DNA from: DAIQNV01 sp038748775 | GTDB lineage: Bacteria > Planctomycetota > Phycisphaerae > Phycisphaerales > UBA1924 | Reading direction: 5' to 3' | Assembly: GCA_038748775.1 (NCBI GenBank) | Contig: JBCDIT010000008.1 | Coordinates: 154,435 to 218,434 of the forward strand | Length of the DNA: 64,000 nt | In this document: positions 25,336-34,923 of the stretch, one piece after another | Layout of the letters: the number at the start of each line of letters is the position of its first letter | How positions within the stretch are numbered: the stretch's first letter is position 1 | Program-made: the position numbers and the translations under genes | The notes under the pieces: generated by a model | Database searches by the model: none | What the model was told of the DNA's origin: nothing | Seen by the model: the letters and a program-made list of their open reading frames with translations, nothing else

Positions 25336-26043
25336 CTACCCCGCCGGTTCCGCCGCGTCCGCCCCCTGCTCGCCCGGCTCCGGTGCGTCTTCGCTGGCTG
25401 ATGAATCGGCGTCATCGTTCCCGGTGCGCACCGCTTCGGGCTTCGGTTCCATCGAGAACGGGCCAGCCCCGCCCGGGCCAACCAACTCACCGGCCTTCGG
25501 GAGGTCTTTGAGGGAGGCGAGACCGAATGCGTCGAGAAAACCCTTCGTCGTGCCGTACAGCATCGGGCGGCCGAGTTCTTCGGCGCGGCCCACGACCGAG
25601 ATCAGCCGGCGTTCGAGCAGTGACTTGAGCACCTCTCCGCACGCGACGCCCCGGATGGCCTCGAGCCTCGCCCTCGTCATCGGCTGCTTGTACGCAACGA
25701 TCGCGAGCGTCTCGAGCGCCGGACGGCTCAGCCTAGAGGATGCTCGATTCTTGTGAAAGGCGGCGAGCACCGGCGCGTGCTCGGGGCGTGTCATCACACG
25801 TATCCCGCCGGGGACCTGTTCGATTCGGAACGCCCTGCCCGACTGTTCATACTGCTCGTTGAGCCTGTCGATCGCGCCGTCGATGTCCGCGTTCTCATCG
25901 GCGACGCCCGCCTCGTAGATCGCGTCTGCCAGCCGGGCCGAGGAGGTCGGCCGATCGCAACTGAAAAGAACGGCCTCGACGGCGCCATCGAGCGTCTGAT
26001 CGGCCTGAGCGTCGGTCTTTTGCTCCGGGGGAGAGACTGCCAT
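25336..26043 (-). CDS. scpB: segregation and condensation protein B
   Basis: The 235-residue protein has the ScpB winged-helix pair: DGAVEAVLFSCDRPTSSARLA at the N-terminus, an RIEQVPGGIRVMTRPEHAPVL strand, and the conserved LSRPALETLAIVAYKQPMTRARLEAIRGV segment followed by ELGRPMLYGTTKGFLDAFGL. ScpB binds ScpA and SMC to form the chromosome-condensing complex. scpA is not in the window. About 55 residues after the domain are Gly/Glu/Asp-rich and probably disordered. The gene is followed within two bases by the DUF58 gene, so they may share a transcript. Confidence 0.95.
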   Translation of the reverse strand: MAVSPPEQKTDAQADQTLDGAVEAVLFSCDRPTSSARLADAIYEAGVADENADIDGAIDRLNEQYEQSGRAFRIEQVPGGIRVMTRPEHAPVLAAFHKNRASSRLSRPALETLAIVAYKQPMTRARLEAIRGVACGEVLKSLLERRLISVVGRAEELGRPMLYGTTKGFLDAFGLASLKDLPKAGELVGPGGAGPFSMEPKPEAVRTGNDDADSSASEDAPEPGEQGADAAEPAG

Positions 26044-26102
26044 AGTTCGGATGGTACCCGGGGCGGAGCGTGGGCTCCGCTCGATTGGCGTATTCTTAGA
26101 GG

Positions 26103-26933
26103 ATGCCGAACGACCGGGCCCTATTGCCGTCGAATCAGCATTCGCACCCCGGGGTCGGAGAACTCGATGATGCGACCCTGCATTCCCGTCGAGAGGGCGT
26201 CTTCCTCGTCCTCTCCGGTCTGTTTCTCGGGACTCTCGCGATGCTCAACATCCTGGGCATCACACGGTTCATCAAACTGTTCGAGGTCGACTTCGATCCC
26301 GCAACGCCGGGCGCCACGGCGTTCGCGGTCGCCGTGGGTGTCTTGCCCTACCCCCTGACGTTCCTGTGCACAGACTTCATCTCCGAGCTCTACGGCAGGC
26401 GACGGGCGAATCAGGTTGTGCTTGTCGGCCTGTTGCTCAATGCGTGGGTCATGGGGATTCTCTGGCTCGGCGGCATCCTTCCCGGCTTTGAATCCCTCGG
26501 ATCCGACGGGGTCCCCGTCGCCGACGAGGCCGGCCGTCAACCGTTGTTCTTCGAGCTGCGCACGCTCGCGTTCGGAGCGGTTGCGGCGTCGATGATCGCC
26601 TACGCGGTGGCTCAGTTCGTTGACGTGTACGTCTTTCACTTCTGGAAGCGGCTCACGAACGGGCGCCACCTTTGGCTTCGCAACAACGGATCGACGATCG
26701 TCTCACAACTCGTAGACACGACGGCGGTCATCGTGATTACGCACTTTTACGCGAACGCGCTGCCGATCGATGATCAGCGAGGACTGTGGGGGCAGTTGCT
26801 CGTCTTCATCGCGACCGGGTACGCGTTCAAACTCGGCGCGGCGTTGCTCGACACCGTCCCGTTCTACATTGGATCCGCCTGGCTTCGACGATACTTGAGG
26901 CTGCCTCCGGCCACGGTCGGCCGGTCCGCTTGA
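26103..26933 (+). CDS. queuosine precursor transporter family (VUT/YhhQ, PF02592)
   Basis: The 276-residue integral membrane protein carries the family hallmarks: LGTLAMLNILGITRFI, LTFLCTDFISELYGRRRANQVV, and NNGSTIVSQLVDTTAVIVITH. Six or so hydrophobic segments are visible. Family members (YhhQ/QueT-like) import queuosine precursors such as preQ0/preQ1 across the inner membrane; specificity here is not readable. The QueD-like gene at 4.2 kb could serve the same pathway. It is preceded by a divergent scpB gene 59 bases away and converges on the asparaginase-like gene with a 9-base gap. Confidence 0.93.
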   Translation: MPNDRALLPSNQHSHPGVGELDDATLHSRREGVFLVLSGLFLGTLAMLNILGITRFIKLFEVDFDPATPGATAFAVAVGVLPYPLTFLCTDFISELYGRRRANQVVLVGLLLNAWVMGILWLGGILPGFESLGSDGVPVADEAGRQPLFFELRTLAFGAVAASMIAYAVAQFVDVYVFHFWKRLTNGRHLWLRNNGSTIVSQLVDTTAVIVITHFYANALPIDDQRGLWGQLLVFIATGYAFKLGAALLDTVPFYIGSAWLRRYLRLPPATVGRSA

Positions 26934-26942
26934 ATACCGGCT

Positions 26943-28019
26943 CTAGCGATCGAAGAGGGACGCACCCTTCTCGATTCTTGCGCCGAACGCATCGGCAACC
27001 GCGAATCCGACGCGGCCCCGCATGCTCGCAGCCCCGTAGCGGCCGTCTTTCGCGACCGCGTAGAGAGTGAGATTGAAACGGGGCTCGCCGCGGTCGTTCG
27101 CGAGACGTTTCTGCTTCACCGAGTTCTTCGCGACGGTTTCCAGTGTTGCGAGACACGCGTCGGTCGGGTTCATGCCCGACCCCATGTGCTGCACAACGCT
27201 GAACGAAGCGCAGCTCTGGATCGCGGATTCGCCGCGACCGGTCCCGCCGGCGGACCCGATGTCGTTGTCGCAATAGAGCCCCGCCCCGATGATCGGTGAG
27301 TCGCCGACTCTTCCGTGGATCTTGTAGCTCAGTCCGCTGGTGGTCGTGCAACACCCGATCTGCTGGTCTGCATTGACGCAAGAGCAGTGGATCGTGCCGG
27401 TGGTATGCGGGACCGCGGTCGAAAGATCGGGATCCCAGTCCCATTCGTCAACATCGAGCCAGTCGTCGACTTTGCTTCCGCCTCGCTTCCACCGAAGCCA
27501 CGCTTCCCGAGCGTTGTCGGTCAGGAGATCGTGGTGATCGAAACCGTTGAGCCGGGCGAACCGTTTGGCGCCCTCTCCAACCAGCAAAGCGTGATCGGTC
27601 GTCTGAAGAACGCGCAAGGCGACCTGGGCGGGGTGGAGGGTGTCCTCGATCGCGGCAACGGCACCGGCCTTGTGGGTCGGGCCGTGCATGACCGCCGAAT
27701 CGAGCGTGACGACGCCGCGTTCGTCCGGGAGACCGCCCAGGCCGACCGTCATGTCCTTGGGGTCGGCTTCGACAGGCGCGACGCCCCGAACCGCGGCGAC
27801 GGCCGGGTCGCCGCCCGCTTTCATCAGTTCGAAGGCGATGCGCACCGTCTCGCGGCCGTTGCCGCTCGCGATCGCGACCGGGCCCTCTCTCGGGTCGTCG
27901 CCTGGCATCGGCTCACGCTCGCGGCGCGACATGGGTTGAGAGCCGGTGGACGTCGCGGCGCACCCGGCGAGTGCGAGCGATCCGGCAGCGACAAGGGCTT
28001 CGCGGCGTGAAAGAGGCAT
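26943..28019 (-). CDS. lipoprotein N4-(beta-N-acetylglucosaminyl)-L-asparaginase/isoaspartyl peptidase-like Ntn-hydrolase
   Basis: The 358-residue protein begins MPLSRREALVAAGSLALAGC, an RR-type leader with lipobox Cys, suggesting Tat or Sec export and lipidation. The domain is a T2-family Ntn-hydrolase that self-cleaves before the nucleophilic Thr209 (HTTG|TIHCSCVN). Flanking GRVGDSPIIGAGLYCDNDIGSAG is the oxyanion/substrate segment. The chain N-terminus has the AGA-type VRGVAPVEADPKDMTVGLGG. Substrates would be asparagine-linked glycans, isoaspartyl peptides or asparagine; the choice is not certain. Next on the same strand, 48 bases away, are paired amidohydrolase genes, which may point to scavenging of peptides or amides. 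Confidence 0.9.
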   Translation of the reverse strand: MPLSRREALVAAGSLALAGCAATSTGSQPMSRREREPMPGDDPREGPVAIASGNGRETVRIAFELMKAGGDPAVAAVRGVAPVEADPKDMTVGLGGLPDERGVVTLDSAVMHGPTHKAGAVAAIEDTLHPAQVALRVLQTTDHALLVGEGAKRFARLNGFDHHDLLTDNAREAWLRWKRGGSKVDDWLDVDEWDWDPDLSTAVPHTTGTIHCSCVNADQQIGCCTTTSGLSYKIHGRVGDSPIIGAGLYCDNDIGSAGGTGRGESAIQSCASFSVVQHMGSGMNPTDACLATLETVAKNSVKQKRLANDRGEPRFNLTLYAVAKDGRYGAASMRGRVGFAVADAFGARIEKGASLFDR

Positions 28020-28067
28020 GGGGGCCTTTCAGAGATCAGAAACAACGCAAGCCAACGAGACGGACAG

Positions 28068-29288
28068 TTAGTTCGGCGTATCGCTTACGACGACGCCATC
28101 GATGACCGTGGCGACGCAGTGCGTGGTGTACTCGAACGGGTCACCATCGAACAGGGCAAGATCCCCGTCCTTCCCGGCTTCGATGGAACCGACTCGGTCG
28201 TCAACCCCGAGCATTCGCGCCGGCGTCAGCGTGATCGACTCGAGGGCCCGCTCGAACCCGAGGCCGTTCGCGGCGGCGATCGCGGCCTCGAAAAGCACCA
28301 CCCGGACCTTGGGCACGTACCCCTCGTACCCGGATTGCATCGTGACTGTTACCCCTTTGTCGGCGAGCACGGCGGGCGTCGTCATCGACATGTTCACCAT
28401 CTCACCCCCGCCCCACGCTCGGGCCATAGGCGGATGAACAATGACCGGGACGCTCAGTTGTGCGAGGCGATCGGCAACGAGGTACGACTCGGCCCCGCCA
28501 TCAAGCCAAAGCCTGAAGCCGAATTCGTCGCGGAGTCTGAGAGCCGAGTCTATGTCTTGGGCGCGGTTGGCCGTTATGATGAACGGGAGCTTGCCCTCGA
28601 GCAAGTCGACCATCATGTCCATGCGTAAGTCAGGCGAAGGGGCTTCTTTCGTCTCGTCGGCAGCCGCGGCGACGATCTTCTGTTGGCGTTCCTGGGCCTT
28701 GAGGAACTGCTCACGCATCATCGCGAAGGCTTTGCCTCGCGTGCCCGGGTTGCCCCCGGAACGGTGCGCCTCTGGGCTGAGCGTCCCAACGACTGCGGCC
28801 GGGCTCTTCACGATGACATCGTCGATCGTCCCTTCGGCGGTCTTGACGACGATGGTCTGGCCGGTGATGAGTTCTCCCGGGGCGTGCCCGGTATGAACTG
28901 TCGTGATGCCGAATCCACGCAGGTAGGCGACGAGGTCTTCACGGGCGTTGTACGCGTCGAACGCTCGCAGTTCGGGCTGGAACGGAGCGGAGGTCTCAAG
29001 TTGATCCTGGTCCTCTCGGCTGTTGTTGTAGATGCCCGTGAGCCCGGCGGTCGATCGACCGTCGATCATCCCGGGCACCACGACCGAGGCGCGGAGTTGA
29101 GGCACGCCGCGGGGCACCGATACGCGGCTGAGTGGCCCGACGCTCTGGATCTTCCCGTCACGGATCACCACGACCCCATTCGGGATCGGCCCGGAACTCA
29201 CGGTATGGATGACGTTCCCGAAAACGACGAGGTCTTGGGCGGCGGAGAACGTTGCCGCGACGGCGAGCAGGGCTGAGACGAGTTTCAT
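28068..29288 (-). CDS. amidohydrolase-like protein lacking the metal-binding site
   Basis: The 406-residue protein begins with a signal peptide (MKLVSALLAVAATFSAAQ) and then the amidohydrolase composite N-terminal domain (LVVFGNVIHTVSSGPIPNGVVVI). The barrel clearly aligns with the adjacent gene product (AMMREQFLKAQERQQKIVAAAAD; LVADRLAQLSVPV; SITLTPARMLGVDDRVGSIEAGKDGDLALFDGDPF). The site of HxH reads VVPGMIDGRSTAG, the partner HTHRHDD is ITANRAQD, the LHHVSEG is LDGGAES, and the barrel-end Asp is absent. It therefore looks like a catalytically dead paralogue. Its start overlaps the stop of the active-looking neighbour (TGATG), implying coupled expression. Confidence 0.88.
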   Translation of the reverse strand: MKLVSALLAVAATFSAAQDLVVFGNVIHTVSSGPIPNGVVVIRDGKIQSVGPLSRVSVPRGVPQLRASVVVPGMIDGRSTAGLTGIYNNSREDQDQLETSAPFQPELRAFDAYNAREDLVAYLRGFGITTVHTGHAPGELITGQTIVVKTAEGTIDDVIVKSPAAVVGTLSPEAHRSGGNPGTRGKAFAMMREQFLKAQERQQKIVAAAADETKEAPSPDLRMDMMVDLLEGKLPFIITANRAQDIDSALRLRDEFGFRLWLDGGAESYLVADRLAQLSVPVIVHPPMARAWGGGEMVNMSMTTPAVLADKGVTVTMQSGYEGYVPKVRVVLFEAAIAAANGLGFERALESITLTPARMLGVDDRVGSIEAGKDGDLALFDGDPFEYTTHCVATVIDGVVVSDTPN

Positions 29289-30691
29289 CAGTTGTTCCCC
29301 TTGTTCATCAGATGGTCGTAGCAGCAGAAGTACGGCTGGATGTCGTGGCTCGCGCCGTAGCCGCCGGTGGCGTAGAGCAGGTCGTCTGGATCCTCGCGGT
29401 CAAACACCATTCGGCCCTCGACCCAAGTCTGCTCGACCTTTGTGTAGACGCTGAATGGGTCTCCATCGAGGATCACCAAGTCGGCGTCCTTTCCGGGCGC
29501 CAGCGACCCGACGCGGTCGGCTAGGTCCAGCATGTACGCGCCCTCGATGGTCAGCGACTTCAGCGCCGCCTCACGCGACATCCCGGCGCGAACGCCCAAG
29601 GCTGCCATTCGGAGGAACAAGCGCGAGTCGGTGATCCAGTCGTCCGTGTGATACGCGACTCTCGCCCCCGCCTGCTCGAGAACGCTCCCGGTCCTGAAGA
29701 CCAAGTTGACCGCCTCGAGCTTCCCACCGGGCGAATCCACGAGAATGATCGAGCAGGGAGCCCCCCAGGGGAGCCCGTCCGGACCATCGACACCTTTGTA
29801 GTTCGCGATTTCGTCGGCGACGACCCAACCCTCCGAGACGTGGTGCAGCACGACCCGAAAGCCGAATTCGTCGGCCAAGCGGAGCACGGTCATGATGTCG
29901 TCATGACGATGTGTGTGGTGATGGACAATGCGCTTGCCCTCCATGACCTCGATGAGCGTCTCGAGATGAAGGTCACGCGCGGGCATCTTGTTCGGGTCGC
30001 CCTCGGCCTTGGCGATCTTCTCTCGGTGCTCGATCGCCTTTAGAAACTGCTGACGGACCAAGTAGGCCGACCGCCCCCGGGTTCCGGGCCAGCCGCGACC
30101 CGAATCGTCGCGGATCGCGTTCGTCCCGTTGGCCATCTTGAGACCACCCATCGCCTTGCCCTGGGCGTCCTTGATCTGGATATCGCCGATCCCGGATGGG
30201 GCATCCCCGTCAAACCAGCGGAGTTTGACGTAGGCGGTGCGTCCCGATGAAAGATGCCCTGACCCAGGCATGATGTTGAGCGTTGTGAGGCCCCCCGCAA
30301 GAGCCCGTTTGAAGCCCGAGGAACGGACGTTGATCGAATCGGTGACATCGACGCCCGGTTGGATGGGTCCAGAACCGTCCGCGGCCCCGACACCGCCAAT
30401 GTGCGAATGGGTATCGACGATCCCGGGCATGATGACCTTGCCGGTCATGTCGACCTGCCTGGCACGGGGGCCAGCATCGAAACGGGGAGCCCCGGACCCG
30501 ACGGCAACAATCTCGCCGCGATGGATCACGACGTGCCCCTCGGCGATTTCCGGTTGATCGATGGGGATCACGCGGGCGTTGACGAACGCGATCGCTTGGT
30601 CCTGGGTGTGTGCCAGCGATGCGGAACTGGACAGCAGCGCGAGTGCAATCGTCACTGGCGCAAATACAAATCCGGCAAGTCGATCGAGCAA
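29288..30691 (-). CDS. secreted amidohydrolase (imidazolonepropionase-like superfamily)
   Basis: TTG 30691 is chosen: AGGAGA lies seven bases upstream, and the protein then begins MLDRLAGFVFAPVTIALALLSSSASLA, a good Sec signal. The open frame extends further with no signal logic. The ~467-residue protein has intact amidohydrolase ligands: HxH in VDTHSHIGGVG, His-rich RIVHHHTHRHDDI, LHHVSEG, and the terminal Asp in YHTDD. The tail NIEGAYMLDLADRVGSLAPGKDADLVILDGDP-like segment (LTIEGAYMLDLADRVG) is typical. Superfamily members hydrolyse amides or cyclic amides, peptides or related bonds. Substrate unknown. Followed immediately by its inactive-looking paralogue. Confidence 0.9.
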   Translation of the reverse strand: MLDRLAGFVFAPVTIALALLSSSASLAHTQDQAIAFVNARVIPIDQPEIAEGHVVIHRGEIVAVGSGAPRFDAGPRARQVDMTGKVIMPGIVDTHSHIGGVGAADGSGPIQPGVDVTDSINVRSSGFKRALAGGLTTLNIMPGSGHLSSGRTAYVKLRWFDGDAPSGIGDIQIKDAQGKAMGGLKMANGTNAIRDDSGRGWPGTRGRSAYLVRQQFLKAIEHREKIAKAEGDPNKMPARDLHLETLIEVMEGKRIVHHHTHRHDDIMTVLRLADEFGFRVVLHHVSEGWVVADEIANYKGVDGPDGLPWGAPCSIILVDSPGGKLEAVNLVFRTGSVLEQAGARVAYHTDDWITDSRLFLRMAALGVRAGMSREAALKSLTIEGAYMLDLADRVGSLAPGKDADLVILDGDPFSVYTKVEQTWVEGRMVFDREDPDDLLYATGGYGASHDIQPYFCCYDHLMNKGNN

Positions 30692-31087
30692 GGCTGGTTC
30701 TCCTCGAAGCAATCTGGATAAGGTTGACCGGAGCGTACCGGCATTGCCGTCTTGGCCGTACCCGGGCCCCCGTCGACTTCGACGCTTCGATCGAATACCT
30801 TTCAAAATACAAATATCTTGCCGCAACACGAGCTTGCGACCGGATCAGAATCCCGTATGTTTGGCTTTGGGCCCGGGAGCTTCCTACAGTCCATGCCCTT
30901 CGATATGGTCGATCGGAGGCGGTTCGGGGACTCGGGGAGTCCCTGTCATTGAGCATTTGCAATCACCCGGTCCCCCGCCGGGCGACCCAAGCGCCCTTCG
31001 GGCGTCCGCGGCCTCTGCCTCCCAGTGACGGGCGGCCGGGGGATCGACCTCGCGAACGCCGGTGTCGCTGACGACAGGACTCTGATC
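30692..31087. other. divergent intergenic region upstream of rpsB
   Basis: 396 bases between the TTG of the amidohydrolase and the rpsB ATG. It should hold both promoters. A short inverted repeat, CGCCC-TTC-GGGCG, lies near 30990-31005. No protein-coding evidence is seen. A candidate rpsB promoter is listed separately. Confidence 0.5.
30834..30861 (+). promoter_or_regulatory. candidate rpsB-tsf promoter
   Basis: TTGCGA at 30834-30839, a 16-base spacer, then TATGTT at 30856-30861. Both hexamers resemble sigma70-type elements and the site lies about 230 bases upstream of rpsB, leaving a leader in which autoregulation by S2 is possible. Weak, based only on consensus matching. Confidence 0.3.
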
Positions 31088-31957
31088 ATGGCCAATTCAC
31101 TCGTCCAAGACCTCATCGAAGCGGGTATCCACTTCGGCCAGCGCGCGAGCGGCTGGAACCCGAAGATGACGCCCTACATCTACGGCAAACGCAACGGCAT
31201 CCACATCATCGACATCAAGGAGACCGTCAAGGGTCTCCTTCTCGCGAAGAAGTTCCTGACCGGCGTCGTCGCCGGCGGTAAGGACGTGGTCTTCGTGGGG
31301 ACCAAGCGTCAGGCCAAGCCGGTTATCGAGCAGCGTGTCTCCGACGCTGAGATGCACTACATCACCGAGCGTTGGCTGGGCGGCACGCTTACCAACTTCC
31401 GTACCATCCGCGCTCGGCTGAAGAGGCTCGAGGAACTCGAAGCGATCGAGGAAAACGACAACTTCCAGAGCTACTCGAAGAAGATGGAAAGCCAGCTCCG
31501 TCGTGAGATGAAGAAGATCAAGCGGAACCTCGACGGCATCCGCCGCATGGAGAAGATGCCCGGCGCGATGGTCGTGATCGACGTTCGCCGCGAAGTCACC
31601 GCCCTCCGCGAAGCCAAGAAGCTCGGAATCCCGACCGTCTGCCTGATCGATACCGACGCTGACCCGGAGCATGCCGACATCCCGATCCCGGGTAACGACG
31701 ACTCGATGCGTTCGATCGACGTCGTTCTCCGCGAACTGTGCAAGGCGATCGCGGACGGCAAGCAGCAGCGTGTTGAGTCGCCGGCGGATACCTCGGACGA
31801 TGACCAAGGCGGCCAGTCGGATCGTCCGCGTCGGAGCCGCCGGGCGCAGTTCCGCGCCGATGACGCGACACCGGCTCCGGCCGAGCGCGAGGGCGACCCG
31901 GCCGTCGCCTCGAGCGACCCGGCCCCCGCCCCCGCCGCCGCCGACCGCGGCTCCTGA
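31088..31957 (+). CDS. rpsB: 30S ribosomal protein S2
   Basis: ATG 31088 follows AGGACTC. The 289-residue protein has the S2 signatures LIEAGIHFGQRASGWNPKM, YIYGKRNGIHIIDI, and VVIDVRREVTALREAKKLGIPTV, DTDADPEHADIPIPGNDD. S2 is about 240 residues in E. coli; here the last ~50 residues are a low-complexity Ala/Pro/Asp/Arg extension seen in some planctomycetes. It is followed 42 bases on by tsf, the conserved rpsB-tsf arrangement, with a terminator after tsf. Confidence 0.98.
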   Translation: MANSLVQDLIEAGIHFGQRASGWNPKMTPYIYGKRNGIHIIDIKETVKGLLLAKKFLTGVVAGGKDVVFVGTKRQAKPVIEQRVSDAEMHYITERWLGGTLTNFRTIRARLKRLEELEAIEENDNFQSYSKKMESQLRREMKKIKRNLDGIRRMEKMPGAMVVIDVRREVTALREAKKLGIPTVCLIDTDADPEHADIPIPGNDDSMRSIDVVLRELCKAIADGKQQRVESPADTSDDDQGGQSDRPRRSRRAQFRADDATPAPAEREGDPAVASSDPAPAPAAADRGS

Positions 31958-31999
31958 CCAACCGATCACCCGCTGAGCCAGAAGACGGAGAGAATCAGC

Positions 32000-32815
32000 A
32001 TGTCCGATATCAGCGCTAAAGACGTCATGAGCCTGCGCAACCGCACAGGCCTCGCGATGATGGAGTGCAAGAAAGCCCTCTCGGAAGCCGGCGGCGACGT
32101 CGACGCGGCGGAGGAGTTGCTTCGCAAGAAGCTCAAGGGCAAGATGGAGAAGCGGGCCGATCGCGCCGCCGGCGAGGGCCGCATCGCGATCGCCGTCGCC
32201 GATGACGGTTCGGCCGCCTCGATTGTCGAACTCCGCGCCGAGACCGACTTCACCGCGAAGAACGAGAATTTCATCACCACCGCTCAGAAGCTCGCGGACC
32301 TCGCGCTCACCGCCGGTGGCGAGGGCGACGTCACGCCGACCGACGAGATGGCGGCGATCGTTGACAACATCAAGATCACCACCGGCGAGAACATCTCGGT
32401 CGCTAGGGCGAGCCGGGTTGCGACCGGTGATTCGTTCGGCAGCTACATCCACCACGACGGGAAGACCGGCGTGCTGCTCGTCGCCAGCGGCGACGTGAAC
32501 GCCGACACGCTCCGCAATGTCGGCATGCACGTGACGGCGGCGGTCCCTCGCCCGCTCGGCGTGAGCCCCGACGAAGTCCCTGCCGACCTGGTCGAGAAAG
32601 AGCGGACCTTCCGCGTCGCTCAGGCGGTCGAATCTGGCAAGCCGCAGGAGATCGCTGAGAAGATGGTCGAGGGCGGCATGAAGAAGTTTTACGCCGAGGT
32701 TGCACTTCTCGAGCAGAAGTTCGTCATGGATGAGTCGAAGGCGATCAAAGACGTCGTCGCCCCCGGAACCATCACCGCCTTCCACCGCTGGGAAGTCGGC
32801 GAGACCTCCGGTTGA
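32000..32815 (+). CDS. tsf: elongation factor Ts
   Basis: ATG 32000 follows GGAGAG. The 271-residue protein has the EF-Ts N-terminal UBA region (VMSLRNRTGLAMMECKKALSEAGGDVDAAEELLRKK) and the TDF motif (LRAETDFTAKNENF), followed by the core and dimerisation region. EF-Ts is the nucleotide exchange factor for EF-Tu. It is the second gene of the rpsB-tsf unit, and a rho-independent terminator follows 26 bases after the stop. Confidence 0.98.
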   Translation: MSDISAKDVMSLRNRTGLAMMECKKALSEAGGDVDAAEELLRKKLKGKMEKRADRAAGEGRIAIAVADDGSAASIVELRAETDFTAKNENFITTAQKLADLALTAGGEGDVTPTDEMAAIVDNIKITTGENISVARASRVATGDSFGSYIHHDGKTGVLLVASGDVNADTLRNVGMHVTAAVPRPLGVSPDEVPADLVEKERTFRVAQAVESGKPQEIAEKMVEGGMKKFYAEVALLEQKFVMDESKAIKDVVAPGTITAFHRWEVGETSG

Positions 32816-32841
32816 TGATCCGCTGATCACAGATCACACGA

Positions 32842-32869
32842 AGCCCCGGGTGATTCCGGGGCTTTTTTG
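32842..32869 (+). terminator. rho-independent terminator after tsf
   Basis: AGCCCCGG (32842-32849), a short loop GTGATT, then CCGGGGCT, followed by a run of T (32862 onward). An 8-base-pair G+C-rich stem with a T tract just downstream of the tsf stop is a clear intrinsic terminator. Confidence 0.88.
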
Positions 32870-32935
32870 TGCGCGCACACCTTCCGAGCCGAATCGGTAC
32901 GATTTGCCCCGGGGTCTTAGGGAGCCGGGAAATCT

Positions 32936-33559
32936 ATGGCAAAAACAACCGAGACAGGCCGCGGCGCCGCCGGCGCCAAGGCCGGCGAGCGCTACACGAT
33001 CCGGCGAAAGATCCTCCGGGTCTTCGGCGCCGGCTTCGAGATCTTCGATCAGAACGGGCAGCCCTTCGGGTATTGCGATCAGAAAGGCCTTCGCCTTCGC
33101 GAGGACATTCGGGTGTACACCGACTCGACGAAGTCGGTTGAGCAGTTCAGGCTCTCGGCCCGGACCATTATGGACTTCAGCACGACCTACGACGTCCACC
33201 TCGCTACCGGCGAAACGGTCGGGTCGCTGAGACGCAAAGGACTGAAGTCAACGTTCGTCCGCGACGAATGGCTGGTGTTCGATCCTCAGAACAACGAGAC
33301 GGCCCTCATCCAAGAGAAGAACGCCTGGACTGCGTTCCTCCGCAGAATGCACGAGCTCATCGCGTTGTTCTCGCCTCAAACATTCCAGGTCACCCGGGCG
33401 CGCGACGGGGCGACCGCGGCGGAGTTTCGCCAGCACTTTAACCCGTTCGTGTACCGCCTCGGCGTGACGATCCATGACGAGGCCGACGTCGACGTCGACG
33501 AGCTCGTCATCTTGGCCGCAGCGTGTCTCCTCGCAGCGATCGAAGGCCGCCAAGGCTAA
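32936..33559 (+). CDS. LURP-one-related/scramblase-like (tubby C-terminal fold) protein
   Basis: The 207-residue protein has the repeated beta-strand layout of the LURP1/PLSCR/Tubby-C family: YTIRRKILRVFGAGFEIFDQNGQPFGYCDQKGLRLREDIRVYTD, then DFSTTYDVHLATGETVGSLRRKGLKSTFVRDEWLVFD, ALIQEKN, and a C-terminal hydrophobic segment (DVDELVILAAACLLAAIE). GGAG lies ten bases before the ATG. Family roles include lipid binding or scrambling; bacterial members are mostly uncharacterised. It follows the tsf terminator, so it is probably a separate unit. Confidence 0.78.
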   Translation: MAKTTETGRGAAGAKAGERYTIRRKILRVFGAGFEIFDQNGQPFGYCDQKGLRLREDIRVYTDSTKSVEQFRLSARTIMDFSTTYDVHLATGETVGSLRRKGLKSTFVRDEWLVFDPQNNETALIQEKNAWTAFLRRMHELIALFSPQTFQVTRARDGATAAEFRQHFNPFVYRLGVTIHDEADVDVDELVILAAACLLAAIEGRQG

Positions 33560-33583
33560 CGTCATCGACGAACGGAGGTCCAG

Positions 33584-34402
<819 letters not shown>

Positions 34403-34923
34403 ATTTTCAACCTGGGTAACGAGGGCGGATCCAGCGTAACCCGTTCGCGTACAGGATGTTGCCCCGTTTCCCAGGGCGTCACTGACGGACTCGACGAAAA
34501 AATCGGCTCAATCGCTGGCACAGGCTGAGAGATGTGGCACCTTGCTTGTGTCTTGTCTCTCTCTCCTCCTATGACTCGGCTGCGGGCGGAAACACGCGTA
34601 GCCGGGCTTCTCTGAACGAACTCGCCGCTCTCTCGGGGTGGTGAGTCCGACCCGAACAACACAGCCTAAGACGACCCCGGTGCCGCTCACCGGGTTGCAT
34701 CGTGCGCTGACTGCATCGCAAGGTGTTTGGCGTGCCGTCTCGCATCGCGCACGTAGAAGGCCGCGACGCGCTGAGCGTCGCAGCCCCTTGTTCCTTCCCA
34801 TTTCCGGCACCCCTTGCTGCGCGCGTGAGTCCGGGTAAGAGCGTCTTCACTGAGCTTGTCGGGCGTGAGGCAGCCCGAAGCGAGTGTGCGACCGGAGGCC
34901 GCTACGGAGCGATCGAATCCGCT
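34403..34923. other. non-coding region with a hairpin
   Basis: 521 bases between the SOD stop and the stop of the repeat protein (convergent). Short open frames exist but none has family motifs or a ribosome-binding site. A perfect dyad GCGACGC-GCTGA-GCGTCGC lies at 34763-34781, with no T run, so a terminator is not obvious. Function unknown. Confidence 0.4.
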
